Below, piece by piece: positions 43,738 through 52,002 of a stretch of DNA of 64,000 nt (the first letter of the stretch is position 1; the number at the start of each line of letters is the position of its first letter). This stretch comes from Cyclobacteriaceae bacterium (GTDB lineage: Bacteria > Bacteroidota > Bacteroidia > Cytophagales > Cyclobacteriaceae), in assembly GCA_016787665.1 (NCBI GenBank), contig JAEUUC010000005.1:93119-157118 (forward strand). Reading direction: 5' to 3'. Made by a program: the position numbers and the translations under genes. The notes below the pieces were generated by a model. The model was given only the letters and a program-made list of their open reading frames with translations. It was not told where the DNA came from and did not search any database.

Positions 43738-44645
43738 TTAGTATGAAGACGGACTTGTTAAGGCCAAGTGATCGAGCAGAAAATAGCCGAATCGGGAATT
43801 GGTCAACGTTGCTCCAGGAGGAGGCCCTTTCGCTGGCTGCACTGGCCAATGCCGAAGAGCATTCGATCCGATTGGCCGATTCTGTTCGTCAAGGGATCAT
43901 TCACTTTTACTTCTGTCTGGAAGGGCCCGTGGTTTTTGCCTTTGGGCCGCACTACTCCCGGGAGTTGCAGCGTCAAAAAACGTATTTCTTCTACAACCCG
44001 GATGCTACCCTGCCTTTTGAGTTGATTGTGCCGCCCGGTGGCCGGCTGGTCTCACTGGCCATTACACTGAAAAAACTTCACGAGCTGTTCACCCACGACC
44101 CCCTACCGGTGCTCAACCCGGAAAACAGCAGCAAAAAGTTTTATGATGAACGTGAAATCTCTTCGCCCCTTTTGGTTACGCTCTCCCAATTGTTTTCTCA
44201 ACAATTGAGCACCAATGTGCAGCGCATTTACTATGAAGGAAAGGTCCTCGAGATCATTGGGTTATACTTCAGTACGAAACAGCCGAACACCGAAAGTTGC
44301 CCATTCCTGAACGATCAGGAAACCGTGCGAAAAATCAAGCATGCCAAGGAATTTCTCTTAAGTAATCTGGAGGCCCCACCCACCCTGAAAGAACTTGCGA
44401 AACAAGCCGGTTTGAACGAGTATCAACTGAAGGTGGGGTTCAAAGAAATATATGGCAACACGGTTTACGGGTATTTGTTGGATCACAAACTTGATTTTGC
44501 CCGCGTGAAACTGGACAGCGGAAGATTCCAGGTGAACGAAGTGGCGTATCAAATCGGGTACACCAACCCCAGTCATTTCATTGCAGCCTTTAAAAAGAAA
44601 TTTGGAATCACCCCAAAGAAGTACCTGATGAGCCGCAGAGGCTAG
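43731..44645 (+). CDS. AraC-family transcriptional regulator
   Basis: 304 residues, or 300 from the second ATG at 43743. The C-terminal 100 residues hold the two helix-turn-helix units of AraC regulators (TLKELAKQAGLNEYQLKVGF; VNEVAYQIGYTNPSHFIAAF) and end with FKKKFGITPKKYL. The N-terminal part is a sensor-type domain with strands such as IHFYFCLEGPVVFAFGP, similar to the siderophore-sensing PchR and YbtA group. It is divergent from the TonB receptor gene, as PchR-type activators often are from theirs, so it probably controls the haem/iron operon. Confidence 0.92.
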   Translation: MSFSMKTDLLRPSDRAENSRIGNWSTLLQEEALSLAALANAEEHSIRLADSVRQGIIHFYFCLEGPVVFAFGPHYSRELQRQKTYFFYNPDATLPFELIVPPGGRLVSLAITLKKLHELFTHDPLPVLNPENSSKKFYDEREISSPLLVTLSQLFSQQLSTNVQRIYYEGKVLEIIGLYFSTKQPNTESCPFLNDQETVRKIKHAKEFLLSNLEAPPTLKELAKQAGLNEYQLKVGFKEIYGNTVYGYLLDHKLDFARVKLDSGRFQVNEVAYQIGYTNPSHFIAAFKKKFGITPKKYLMSRRG

Positions 44646-46208
44646 TCAGAAGATACCCTTTCTGCGAGAACTCCTGCGAGGGGCTGATCCAAACAAGACA
44701 CCAAAAACCCCACGAACCAACTCGCGGCCAACCTGCTTGGTTACCGGGGACGACAGCACCTGCTCGAACGTGCTTTTTTCTCGCCTGGTGTTTCGGGTAG
44801 TGGTCTGTTCCCTGGCATCGCTTTTCGCAGCTGCTTCTTCTTCCTGCTTCTCGCGGGCCGCCTGCATTTTTTTGTCCAGCAATTCGAACGCACTCTCGGG
44901 GTCTACCGCGTCCTTATATTTTGGATACAGTTCGGATTGCTCGAGTTGCTGCTGATACTCCGCTTGAGCTAACGGCCCCATGAATGAGGCGGGGGGTGCC
45001 AGATGAGTTACCACGGTTTCCGTGGGTATTCCTTTTTCATTCAATACGGTAATGAACGCCTGGCCGGTCCCCAATTGAGTGAATTGTTGTTCCATGTCAT
45101 AAAACTCGCTCTTGGGGAAAGTCTTGATGGTCTCCTTAAGCGCCTTCACATCATTGGGCGTGAACGCCCGAATAACGTGGTGAACGCGATTGCCCAGTTG
45201 GGAAAGTACCGAGGCCGGAACATCCTGAGTCAGCTGCGTGCAGAAGAAAACCCCGACACCTTTGGACCGAATGAGTCGAATGACCTGATCAATCTGATCA
45301 AGAAATGCTTTGGGGGCGTCTTTGAATAACAAATGGGCCTCGTCCAGGAAGAAGACCAACTTCGGTTTATCCAGGTCACCGGCCTCAGGCAGCGATTGAT
45401 AAATTTCTGCCAGTAACGAAAGCATGAACGTTGAAAATATCGCGGGTTGGCTCTGCACGTCCGACACGTTGAGAAGGCTGATCACCCCGCGGCCATCCAC
45501 TTTCTCAAACAAATCATCGATGTCGAACGACTTTTCGCCAAACAGCTGGCTTACTCCTTGCTGCTCGAGCGCCACCATTTTTCGAAGGATGGTACCCGAA
45601 GTCGCGGGTGAAATTTTTCCGTAGCTATCCTTGATCTCTTTAGCGCCCTCTCCTTCCGACAGATAGGTAAGCACTTTCTTCAGGTCGTTGAGGTCAACGA
45701 TCGGCAGGTCTTTATCATCGGCATATTTGAACACCACCATCAACACCCCGCTCTGCACTTCGTTAAGCTCCAACACTTTACTGAGCAGCACCGGCCCAAA
45801 CTCGGTTACCGTAGCCCTCATTTGTGCGCCCAACTTGCCACTAAGCGAGTAAAGCTCAACGGGAAAGCCCGATGGTTGATAGGGTATTCCCAACGCTTTT
45901 GCCCGTTCCTGAATTTTGTCATTGGCTACGCCTTCTTTTGCCATGCCGCTGATGTCACCCTTCATGTCGGGCATAAAAACAGGGACACCGGCAGCCGACA
46001 GTTGCTCCGCCAGAAGTTGAAGCGTCCGCGTCTTTCCCGACCCTGTGGCTCCCGTAACGAGGCCATGACGGTTCATCATCCGAAGGGGCAGGTTGACTCT
46101 TGCCTCAGCCACAATTTCCGCTTGGAAAATTCCGGCACCCAAGTAAATCGAGGCTCCGGATGGGCTGTAGGAACGGGTAATCGATTCAATAAACTTTTCG
46201 CGTGACAT
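44646..46208 (-). CDS. HerA-like/DUF853 ATPase
   Basis: 520 residues of the HerA/FtsK-type ATPase fold (DUF853). Walker A is VTGATGSGKTRTLQLLAEQL and Walker B is KLVFFLDEAHLLFKDAP, followed by a sensor-like IDQVIRLIRSKGVGVFFCTQ. The arginine-rich end SAPRRSSRRKGIF and a charged stretch before it (DKKMQAAREKQEEEAAA) are not part of the core. Related proteins work as hexameric DNA translocases or in conjugation-type assemblies. No NurA nuclease gene or defence genes lie nearby. The role is unknown. Confidence 0.9.
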   Translation of the reverse strand: MSREKFIESITRSYSPSGASIYLGAGIFQAEIVAEARVNLPLRMMNRHGLVTGATGSGKTRTLQLLAEQLSAAGVPVFMPDMKGDISGMAKEGVANDKIQERAKALGIPYQPSGFPVELYSLSGKLGAQMRATVTEFGPVLLSKVLELNEVQSGVLMVVFKYADDKDLPIVDLNDLKKVLTYLSEGEGAKEIKDSYGKISPATSGTILRKMVALEQQGVSQLFGEKSFDIDDLFEKVDGRGVISLLNVSDVQSQPAIFSTFMLSLLAEIYQSLPEAGDLDKPKLVFFLDEAHLLFKDAPKAFLDQIDQVIRLIRSKGVGVFFCTQLTQDVPASVLSQLGNRVHHVIRAFTPNDVKALKETIKTFPKSEFYDMEQQFTQLGTGQAFITVLNEKGIPTETVVTHLAPPASFMGPLAQAEYQQQLEQSELYPKYKDAVDPESAFELLDKKMQAAREKQEEEAAAKSDAREQTTTRNTRREKSTFEQVLSSPVTKQVGRELVRGVFGVLFGSAPRRSSRRKGIF

Positions 46209-46252
46209 ACGGCTTTTTGTTGTTCAAAGAAATCAAACTTCGAGATGCGCTC

Positions 46253-46765
46253 CTAACGGAGTTTTTTCTTGAGCAGCCAGTCAACCTGGGGGTCATCGCC
46301 CATCCAAAAGGTGTGTTCACCAAATCGCTCAAAACCATAACGGGCATAAAAGCGCTGCGCCCCGAAGTTTTTCTCCCAAACACCAAGCCACATCCAATCG
46401 ACTTGAATTTTTTGGGCATATCGCAAGGCTTCTTCCATCAGGGTGTGACCGATGGATCGCCCTTGCCACCCGGTGGCAATGTAAAGCCGTTGTAACTCAA
46501 GGGTGGAGGCACCCAGCTTTTCCTCCACTTCGCGGCTGGTGCGCAACCGCACAAAGCCCACGATCAGATCGCCCTCGCAAGCGACCAGAAGCTTTGACCC
46601 GGGCTCGTCAAATTCGTTTTCGAAGGCACTCTCACTGTAGGTGGTCGTCAGGAACGCCTCCATGTTTTCGGGCGTGTTGAACTCCGCAAATTTGTCAACA
46701 TACGACTCAATAGCCACCTTTCGGACAGCGGGTAAATCCGATCGCAACGCATCTCGAATCTGCAT
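46253..46765 (-). CDS. GNAT family N-acetyltransferase
   Basis: 170 residues from the ATG at 46765; a TTG at 46771 is less likely. The GNAT core is visible: IRDALRSDLPAVRKVAIESY, VGFVRLRTSREVEEKLGAST, the acetyl-CoA loop ELQRLYIATGWQGRSIGHTL, then WLGVWEKNFGAQRFYARYGF. Family members acetylate amines of small molecules or protein N-termini, and the substrate here is unknown. It is on the same strand as, and downstream of, the DUF3078 gene. Confidence 0.92.
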   Translation of the reverse strand: MQIRDALRSDLPAVRKVAIESYVDKFAEFNTPENMEAFLTTTYSESAFENEFDEPGSKLLVACEGDLIVGFVRLRTSREVEEKLGASTLELQRLYIATGWQGRSIGHTLMEEALRYAQKIQVDWMWLGVWEKNFGAQRFYARYGFERFGEHTFWMGDDPQVDWLLKKKLR

Positions 46766-46787
46766 GGACAAGACCTTAAACCGGTCT

Positions 46788-47711
46788 TTATTTCTTCTCT
46801 TCGAAATTCTGGAAGCTATACGCTACACCCAGAGTAAAGGCTTGCGCCAACTGGACGGCCGTATCCTGGTCGTAATCGTACAATACTATTCCACCGAGCG
46901 TTACATTCATGAAACTGTTCACTTTTGCCGTAAGCGACAAATCCAGCCGGTGATCAATTTCTTGAAGGCTCAACGTCTGATAATTCGCAAACATGAGGTA
47001 ACGCCACTTCAGATTCAGGTTCTTGGCAATGTCTTTGTTAAATTCGGCCAAGGCCTGAAACGCCAGCCATTCGTAACGTGCATTCTCGCCCAGTTCTACG
47101 CCATACGGTTTGAGGGGATCGACTGCGGCAAACCGACCGTTGTTATCACCTACGATTGTCACCCGTGGAGCGAACGGTGACAAACGAAGTTTGAAGTATT
47201 CGACTGGGTGATACTCCAAGCCATACGCCATGGTAATGAACGCGGGCGCAGCAAAATCTGAGATCAGAATCGGTGTTTCAGCGCCCGTAACCGCGTCCTT
47301 GTCATACCGGTAACCTTCGGCAAATTGGGTCAACAAGTTTAGGGAACCGAAGAAACTCCATTTCTCATTGATATCATGACCCAGTTTGGTATCGAGGTAA
47401 ATTCGGTCAAGTGTTTTTCGGTAGCCCTGACCCTGGTTGTTCACCATACCGTACAACAAATCAATCTCATTGTCCCAACTAGTTTTATTTTTTTTATAGT
47501 TGGCTTTGTAGTTGATCAGGGCATTAAAGCCAAGGGAGTTAACACCACCCGCCTTCCAGTTAGACGAAAAGGACGCCTGATTCAGGTTGAGCCCGGCCCG
47601 GAAGGCCTTCTTCCAATTCGTAGTCGAATCAACGCGAATTACCTGCGCAATCGTTTGAAACGAGCAAAAGAGGAAAATGAAAGCAAATGACAGCGAGTAA
47701 AGAGGTTTCAT
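46788..47711 (-). CDS. DUF3078 outer-membrane protein
   Basis: 307 residues with a signal peptide (FAFIFLFCSFQTIAQ). It has the DUF3078 pattern: WKKAFRAGLNLNQASFSSNW, GGVNSLGFNALINYKANY, DNEIDLLYGMVNNQGQGYRK and repeated aromatic strand ends up to the final SFQNFEEKK. The alternating pattern suggests a beta barrel of the outer membrane. Its function is not known. It is followed by a GNAT gene 22 bases downstream. Confidence 0.9.
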   Translation of the reverse strand: MKPLYSLSFAFIFLFCSFQTIAQVIRVDSTTNWKKAFRAGLNLNQASFSSNWKAGGVNSLGFNALINYKANYKKNKTSWDNEIDLLYGMVNNQGQGYRKTLDRIYLDTKLGHDINEKWSFFGSLNLLTQFAEGYRYDKDAVTGAETPILISDFAAPAFITMAYGLEYHPVEYFKLRLSPFAPRVTIVGDNNGRFAAVDPLKPYGVELGENARYEWLAFQALAEFNKDIAKNLNLKWRYLMFANYQTLSLQEIDHRLDLSLTAKVNSFMNVTLGGIVLYDYDQDTAVQLAQAFTLGVAYSFQNFEEKK

Positions 47712-47752
47712 AGGGTAAGGATTTACCCCAAAAATAAGAGAAAGGTTAAAAC

Positions 47753-48172
47753 TCAGATTTGATTCAAACGAATTTCATCCAACGCCACCTCCGTCAGGGG
47801 CTTGGTAATGAATTTAATTACGTGGTTGTTGTTGACGATCTTATCGATATCCCGCTTGTTATCTGAACTGGATAAGATGATCACCTTACACCGGTTGCGG
47901 ACCATCTCGTTGAACTTTTCAAATTCATACAGGAACACGAACCCATCCACAATGGGCATGTTGATGTCCAAAAAAATCAGGTTAGGTAAATTCTCGGCCA
48001 CTTGTTGATTGTCGCGCAAATAATCCAAGGCTGCCTTGCCCGAGCTCTTTACTTCCACCCGGTTAGCAAAGCGGGTGATCTCAATTATCCGTTTACTGAT
48101 AAAATTATCGGTGTCGTTATCGTCCACTAACATCACCAAATCAATCGTCTTCGTAGCACTTTCCATCAACAT
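47753..48172 (-). CDS. stand-alone response regulator receiver
   Basis: 139 residues forming only a CheY-like receiver domain. The acidic pocket is MLVDDND, the phosphorylated aspartate is in LIFLDINMPIVDGF, the threonine/serine position is in VIILSSSDN, and the lysine is in FITKPLTEV. There is no output domain, so it acts by protein contact, as in many Bacteroidota single-domain regulators. No histidine kinase gene is adjacent. It lies between a transglycosylase and the DUF3078 gene on the minus strand. Confidence 0.94.
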   Translation of the reverse strand: MLMESATKTIDLVMLVDDNDTDNFISKRIIEITRFANRVEVKSSGKAALDYLRDNQQVAENLPNLIFLDINMPIVDGFVFLYEFEKFNEMVRNRCKVIILSSSDNKRDIDKIVNNNHVIKFITKPLTEVALDEIRLNQI

Positions 48173-48290
48173 TCGTCCCAGTGGTTTCTTGAATTAAATG
48201 ACCGCAAAATTAGATTTTTTTGACTTAGCGGAAACAGACTCAGAATTTAACAACAGGCGATGTAAGGAATTGTTCAAGATTGCCTGAAAA

Positions 48291-49847
48291 TCAGGGCTTT
48301 CGAACCCGCAACCGCTCACCAATCGCCAGATTGAAGTCGGTTTTGCTGTTCCAGTCCATAATCTCTTTGATCGTGACACCGTATTGCCGGGCGATTCCGT
48401 AAAGCGTATCAGATGCTTTTACTTCGTGAAAGTCAGGGCCAGGGCTTTCCGTTAACTTTTCGTCAGGAAGCTGGGCCGCAGCCACTGGCGCGGAGTCGGC
48501 TTCGCCCAGGTTGGTGCGGGTCTCGTCAGCCAGAGTGGCAACCTGATTGCCCGGCCCGGCCGGAGCCCCCCAATTAAAGGTGCTCTCTGAATCTAATTGA
48601 CGGATTTCACCAGATTCTTCCCACGGTGTACCAGCCTCACCCACCCTTTTTGCAGTCAGCCATATGCGGTCACCCGTCTGCACCCGGTCGGTCACATCCG
48701 GGTTCCATTGCCGCATTTTGCGAAGCTGTACCGCCTCGCGTTGGCTGATCGCCCACAGGCTTGTCGTTTGATCGGCCACCACATTCACCTTACTCGCATT
48801 CTTGCGCTTGCGTGCCAGAAAATACGGAACGCCCTCGCGCACGCGGTGTGTCGGGTCAATATCGTTGAACTTGAAGAAACGACTGGCGCCAATGCCCGAG
48901 CGTTCAACCAGATCATCCAGCGTTTCGCCAGGGCGCGCGTACAGTACCGATAATCCTTCCACTTGATGCCGCTCCGAAGCTGCGGGAACTGGGGGATTTT
49001 TTGCCGGTGCCGGTGTTGCCGCCACCATCAGCACGTTAAAGTTTGGATCGAGCTTCCCGCTGGGCACTACTACCACATACACGCGGTCATTGGGTATCTT
49101 TTCACCGCGGGCCCACTTATTGTATTCACGAATCACAGCCGGCTCCACGCGCATTTCCTCCGCCAGCTGTTTCAACGTGGTCTCTCTCTTGATTTCGACC
49201 AGTGTTACTTTTAATTGCGGGTCGCCTTGCAAAGCTGGCTCAAAAGCGACCTTATGAGCCAGAAACTTCTTCACATACCAATAGGTAGCGGAGGTAATTT
49301 CCATATGCCGGGCACCCAAATGCTCCTTACCCACACTACGTTGTACACCGCCCGCCCCCATTTGATAGGCCTGCAACGCATAGATCCAGTTATTGAAGTA
49401 AATGTTGCAGGTCTTCAGGTATCGGGCCGCGCCACGGCTTGCCGACACAATGTTCATGCGCTCATCAATCTGATCATCCACGCGCAGGCCTACCTCACGT
49501 GCGGTAAAGTCCTTGAACTGCCAAAATCCCACTGCGTTGGAAACGGATACCGCATCGGAAATCAACGCACTTTCCTGCAGCACCAGATATTTGAAATCAT
49601 CCGGAAGACGCTCCTCCTTAAAAATCCTCTCGATGGTAGGGAAATAGGTTCTGGCCCGTTCAACTTTTATGTTAAAGTATCGCGGACTTTGCGTCAGGGC
49701 ATCCACATCCTTCTGAATTTCGCGTCTGGCATCGTCACGGATCGTGAGCGTCATGCCGGCAAAATGCATTTTGTGGGGCACCTGCGGAGCTTGTGCGTAT
49801 GAGGCAGCTACTCCGAAAAAAATGAGGCACGCTGCAAAAAATCTCAT
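48291..49847 (-). CDS. lytic transglycosylase with LysM repeats (MltD-like)
   Basis: 518 residues with a signal peptide (FFAACLIFFGVAASYAQ). The GH23 lytic transglycosylase domain is at about 90-205: catalytic glutamate in VLQESALISDAVS, then NAVGFWQFKDFTAREVGLRV and the conserved ASRGAARYLKTCN. LysM-like peptidoglycan-binding segments follow in the second half, the clearest at the very end (ASDTLYGIARQYGVTIKEIM, ending RLRVRKP). It cleaves the glycan strands of peptidoglycan with formation of 1,6-anhydro ends. It is an envelope enzyme and probably exported to the periplasm. Confidence 0.93.
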   Translation of the reverse strand: MRFFAACLIFFGVAASYAQAPQVPHKMHFAGMTLTIRDDARREIQKDVDALTQSPRYFNIKVERARTYFPTIERIFKEERLPDDFKYLVLQESALISDAVSVSNAVGFWQFKDFTAREVGLRVDDQIDERMNIVSASRGAARYLKTCNIYFNNWIYALQAYQMGAGGVQRSVGKEHLGARHMEITSATYWYVKKFLAHKVAFEPALQGDPQLKVTLVEIKRETTLKQLAEEMRVEPAVIREYNKWARGEKIPNDRVYVVVVPSGKLDPNFNVLMVAATPAPAKNPPVPAASERHQVEGLSVLYARPGETLDDLVERSGIGASRFFKFNDIDPTHRVREGVPYFLARKRKNASKVNVVADQTTSLWAISQREAVQLRKMRQWNPDVTDRVQTGDRIWLTAKRVGEAGTPWEESGEIRQLDSESTFNWGAPAGPGNQVATLADETRTNLGEADSAPVAAAQLPDEKLTESPGPDFHEVKASDTLYGIARQYGVTIKEIMDWNSKTDFNLAIGERLRVRKP

Positions 49848-49865
49848 TGCGGCAAAGATACAGAT

Positions 49866-50495
49866 TTATAGCTTCTGCATGAGCATCAGACCATCGCGAA
49901 CCGGCAGCAACAGACAGTTCACGCGTTTGTCTTTCACTACTTTATCGTTGAATTCCAGGATAGCCCGGGTGTCTTTATCGGGCTTGGGCTCCACCACTTT
50001 GCCGCTCCACAACACGTTGTCGGCCACAATCCAGCCGCCCGCGGGAACGCGCTCAATCACGAGATCAAAATAGAGACTATAGCTTTCCTTATCCGCATCG
50101 ATAAAGACCAGGTCAAACGTGCCCGTTAGTGCCGGGATGACCTGTCGGGCATCCCCGATGCGGTAGTCAATTTGGTTGCTAAATGACGATGACTGAAAGT
50201 AGCCGCGCACGCGATCTTCCAGTTCCTCATTCTTGTCGATAGTAACCAACCGGCCGCCCGGGCGCAGGCCTTCGGCCAGGCACAAGGCTGAGTAACCGGT
50301 GTATGTACCGATTTCAAGGATTGAGGCTGGCTTCACCATACGACTGATCATGGCCAGCAGGCGGCCCTGCAGGTGGCCTGACAGCATGCGCGGCATCAAA
50401 ACATTAGCGTGTGTATCGCGGTTAATTTTTTTTAGCAGCGCAGACTCAGGCGAGGTATGTTGCTCGGCATATTGGAGGAGAACGTCAAGGATCAT
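49866..50495 (-). CDS. class I O-methyltransferase
   Basis: 209 residues from the ATG at 50495; the longer frame to 50786 would run into nuoI territory on the other strand. It has the family 3 (caffeoyl-CoA type) pattern: MLSGHLQGRLLAMISRMVKP, ILEIGTYTGYSALCLAEGL for SAM binding, DLVFIDADKESYSLYFDL with the metal-binding aspartates, and GGWIVADNVLWSGKVVEP. It needs a divalent metal and methylates catechol-like hydroxyls in other organisms; the substrate here is unknown. It is divergent from nuoI. Confidence 0.93.
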   Translation of the reverse strand: MILDVLLQYAEQHTSPESALLKKINRDTHANVLMPRMLSGHLQGRLLAMISRMVKPASILEIGTYTGYSALCLAEGLRPGGRLVTIDKNEELEDRVRGYFQSSSFSNQIDYRIGDARQVIPALTGTFDLVFIDADKESYSLYFDLVIERVPAGGWIVADNVLWSGKVVEPKPDKDTRAILEFNDKVVKDKRVNCLLLPVRDGLMLMQKL

Positions 50496-50545
50496 AACAG
50501 AGGAATTCGATGAGCAAAGGTACTGGGTGGTTTCACTTTTTGACG

Positions 50546-50553
50546 TAATTTTG
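50546..50553 (+). promoter_or_regulatory. -7 box of the nuoI-N operon
   Basis: TAATTTTG matches TAnnTTTG. Transcription would begin near 50560, right at the ATG at 50559, so the second in-frame ATG at 50577 is the likelier start of nuoI. No clear -33 box is seen. Confidence 0.5.
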
Positions 50554-50576
50554 ACTGAATGGGTAGGGATAAAAAC

Positions 50577-51221
50577 ATGGGGTATTGGTCTTCGCTCGTC
50601 ACTTCGGTAAAGACCCTGTCTACCGGCCTCCGCCTCACCTGGCGGCACCTGGTGGCGGCCCGAAAAAACCGCCCGGTACACAACATTCGCCAGGCGGACT
50701 ATTTTGAACACCAGCAGGGCATTGCCACTGTGCAATACCCGCACGTGACACTCAGCGTACCCGATACCGGCCGGTACAAACTTCACAATGAAATTGACGA
50801 CTGCATCGTATGTGATAAATGTGCCAAGGTATGTCCGGTGGACTGCATCACGATCGAGCCAATCAAATCGGCTGAGGAGTTCGGAAAAACGTCAGACGGC
50901 ACCCCGAAACGGATTTATGCAGCCAAGTTTGACATTGACATGGGCAAATGTTGCTTTTGTGGATTGTGCACCACCGTGTGCCCCACCGAATGCCTGACCA
51001 TGACCAAAGAATACGACTTTAGTGTGCTGAACATCAGTGAACATAATTTTGCCTTCGGCACCATGACACCGGCAGAAATTGAAGAAAAACAAAAAGCCTG
51101 GGAAGTTGCGCTGGCAGCGAAGGCCGCAGCAGCCCCGGCACCCGCTGCCGCTGCACCGAAGCCAGCGGCAGCCAAACCCGTGTTCAAACCTCGCATTCCA
51201 CCCACTAACCCGGCCTCATGA
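50577..51221 (+). CDS. nuoI: NADH-quinone oxidoreductase subunit I
   Basis: 214 residues from the ATG at 50577. It is the peripheral-arm subunit with two [4Fe-4S] clusters: CIVCDKCAKVCP with the following VDC, and CCFCGLCTTVCP. These carry electrons toward quinone. The C-terminal 35 residues are alanine- and proline-rich (AAPAPAAAAPKPAAAKP), an extension not found in the core family. The stop overlaps the nuoJ start (ATGA). It starts an operon of the membrane-arm genes, while nuoA-H are not in the window. Confidence 0.95.
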   Translation: MGYWSSLVTSVKTLSTGLRLTWRHLVAARKNRPVHNIRQADYFEHQQGIATVQYPHVTLSVPDTGRYKLHNEIDDCIVCDKCAKVCPVDCITIEPIKSAEEFGKTSDGTPKRIYAAKFDIDMGKCCFCGLCTTVCPTECLTMTKEYDFSVLNISEHNFAFGTMTPAEIEEKQKAWEVALAAKAAAAPAPAAAAPKPAAAKPVFKPRIPPTNPAS

Positions 51222-51703
51222 GCATCGCCCTTTACTTTTTTGCCGGACTCTCTGCGGCTGCCGCCCTGGGTGTGCTGCTTTTCAGACAAGTGCTTTATGC
51301 TGCGCTTTCGCTGCTGGCCTGCTTGTTGAGCCTGGCGGGACTTTACATCGTGATGCAGGCCGAGTATGTCGCGGTGACTCAAATTATCATTTATGCAGGC
51401 GGAATTCTCGTCATTATTCTCTTTGGCATCATGATCACCAGCCGGCTGGCCGGCAAGCCCATGCAGGTATCCACGCAATATCCTGTGATTGGTAGCCTGT
51501 TGGCTTTGCTGATTTTTTGTGCCCTGGTATTATCGCAGCCCGCAGTTACTTCACACACCAGCGATTTTTCCACTAATCATTGGCAGCGTGCCGGAAGGTG
51601 GTTGATGACCGAATACGCGCTGGCTTTTGAGTCAGCTGGCGTGCTTTTATTGATCTGCCTGATCGGGGCCGCGGTCACCGCCATTTATCAACGTGAATCA
51701 TGA
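51218..51703 (+). CDS. nuoJ: NADH-quinone oxidoreductase subunit J
   Basis: 161 residues with five membrane segments. It has the typical opening ALYFFAGLSAAAALGVLLFR and the pi-bulge helix region YVAVTQIIIYAGGILVIILF, a NuoJ hallmark that connects quinone reduction to proton movement. It overlaps nuoI and nuoK by 4 bases each (ATGA), so the genes are translated in a coupled way. Confidence 0.94.
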   Translation: MSIALYFFAGLSAAAALGVLLFRQVLYAALSLLACLLSLAGLYIVMQAEYVAVTQIIIYAGGILVIILFGIMITSRLAGKPMQVSTQYPVIGSLLALLIFCALVLSQPAVTSHTSDFSTNHWQRAGRWLMTEYALAFESAGVLLLICLIGAAVTAIYQRES

Positions 51704-52002
51704 GCCCGGTGCTGCTTTACCTGTCGTTTCTGCTGTTTGCACTGGGTGTTTTGGTGGTGTTGACAAAACGAGATGCGATTGTCGTGTTGTTGGGCATTGA
51801 GTTGATCTTGTCGGCCGCCATCCTCAATGCCATTCATTTCAACCAACAGTTTCCGGACCGAATGGATGGCCAGCTCTTTGCGCTGTTCATCATTGTGATT
51901 GCGGTTTGTGAAGCTGTTGTGGGCATGAGCATTATCATTCGGGTGTACCGGTATTACCACACCGCGGTGCCTGACCAAATCAACGAATTGAACGAGCGCT
52001 GA
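51700..52002 (+). CDS. nuoK: NADH-quinone oxidoreductase subunit K
   Basis: 100 residues with three membrane helices. The conserved glutamates of the proton pathway are seen in VVLLGIELILSAAILNAI and in VIAVCEAVVGMSIIIRVYR. The length is standard for NuoK. It overlaps nuoJ by 4 bases and nuoL by 1 base. Confidence 0.95.
   Translation: MSPVLLYLSFLLFALGVLVVLTKRDAIVVLLGIELILSAAILNAIHFNQQFPDRMDGQLFALFIIVIAVCEAVVGMSIIIRVYRYYHTAVPDQINELNER

Noticed and set aside
44646..46208. HerA-like ATPase as part of a defence system
   Set aside because: No nuclease, SIR2, DUF4297 or other partner gene is next to it. The neighbours are an AraC regulator and a GNAT protein, so it is better read as a stand-alone DUF853 ATPase.
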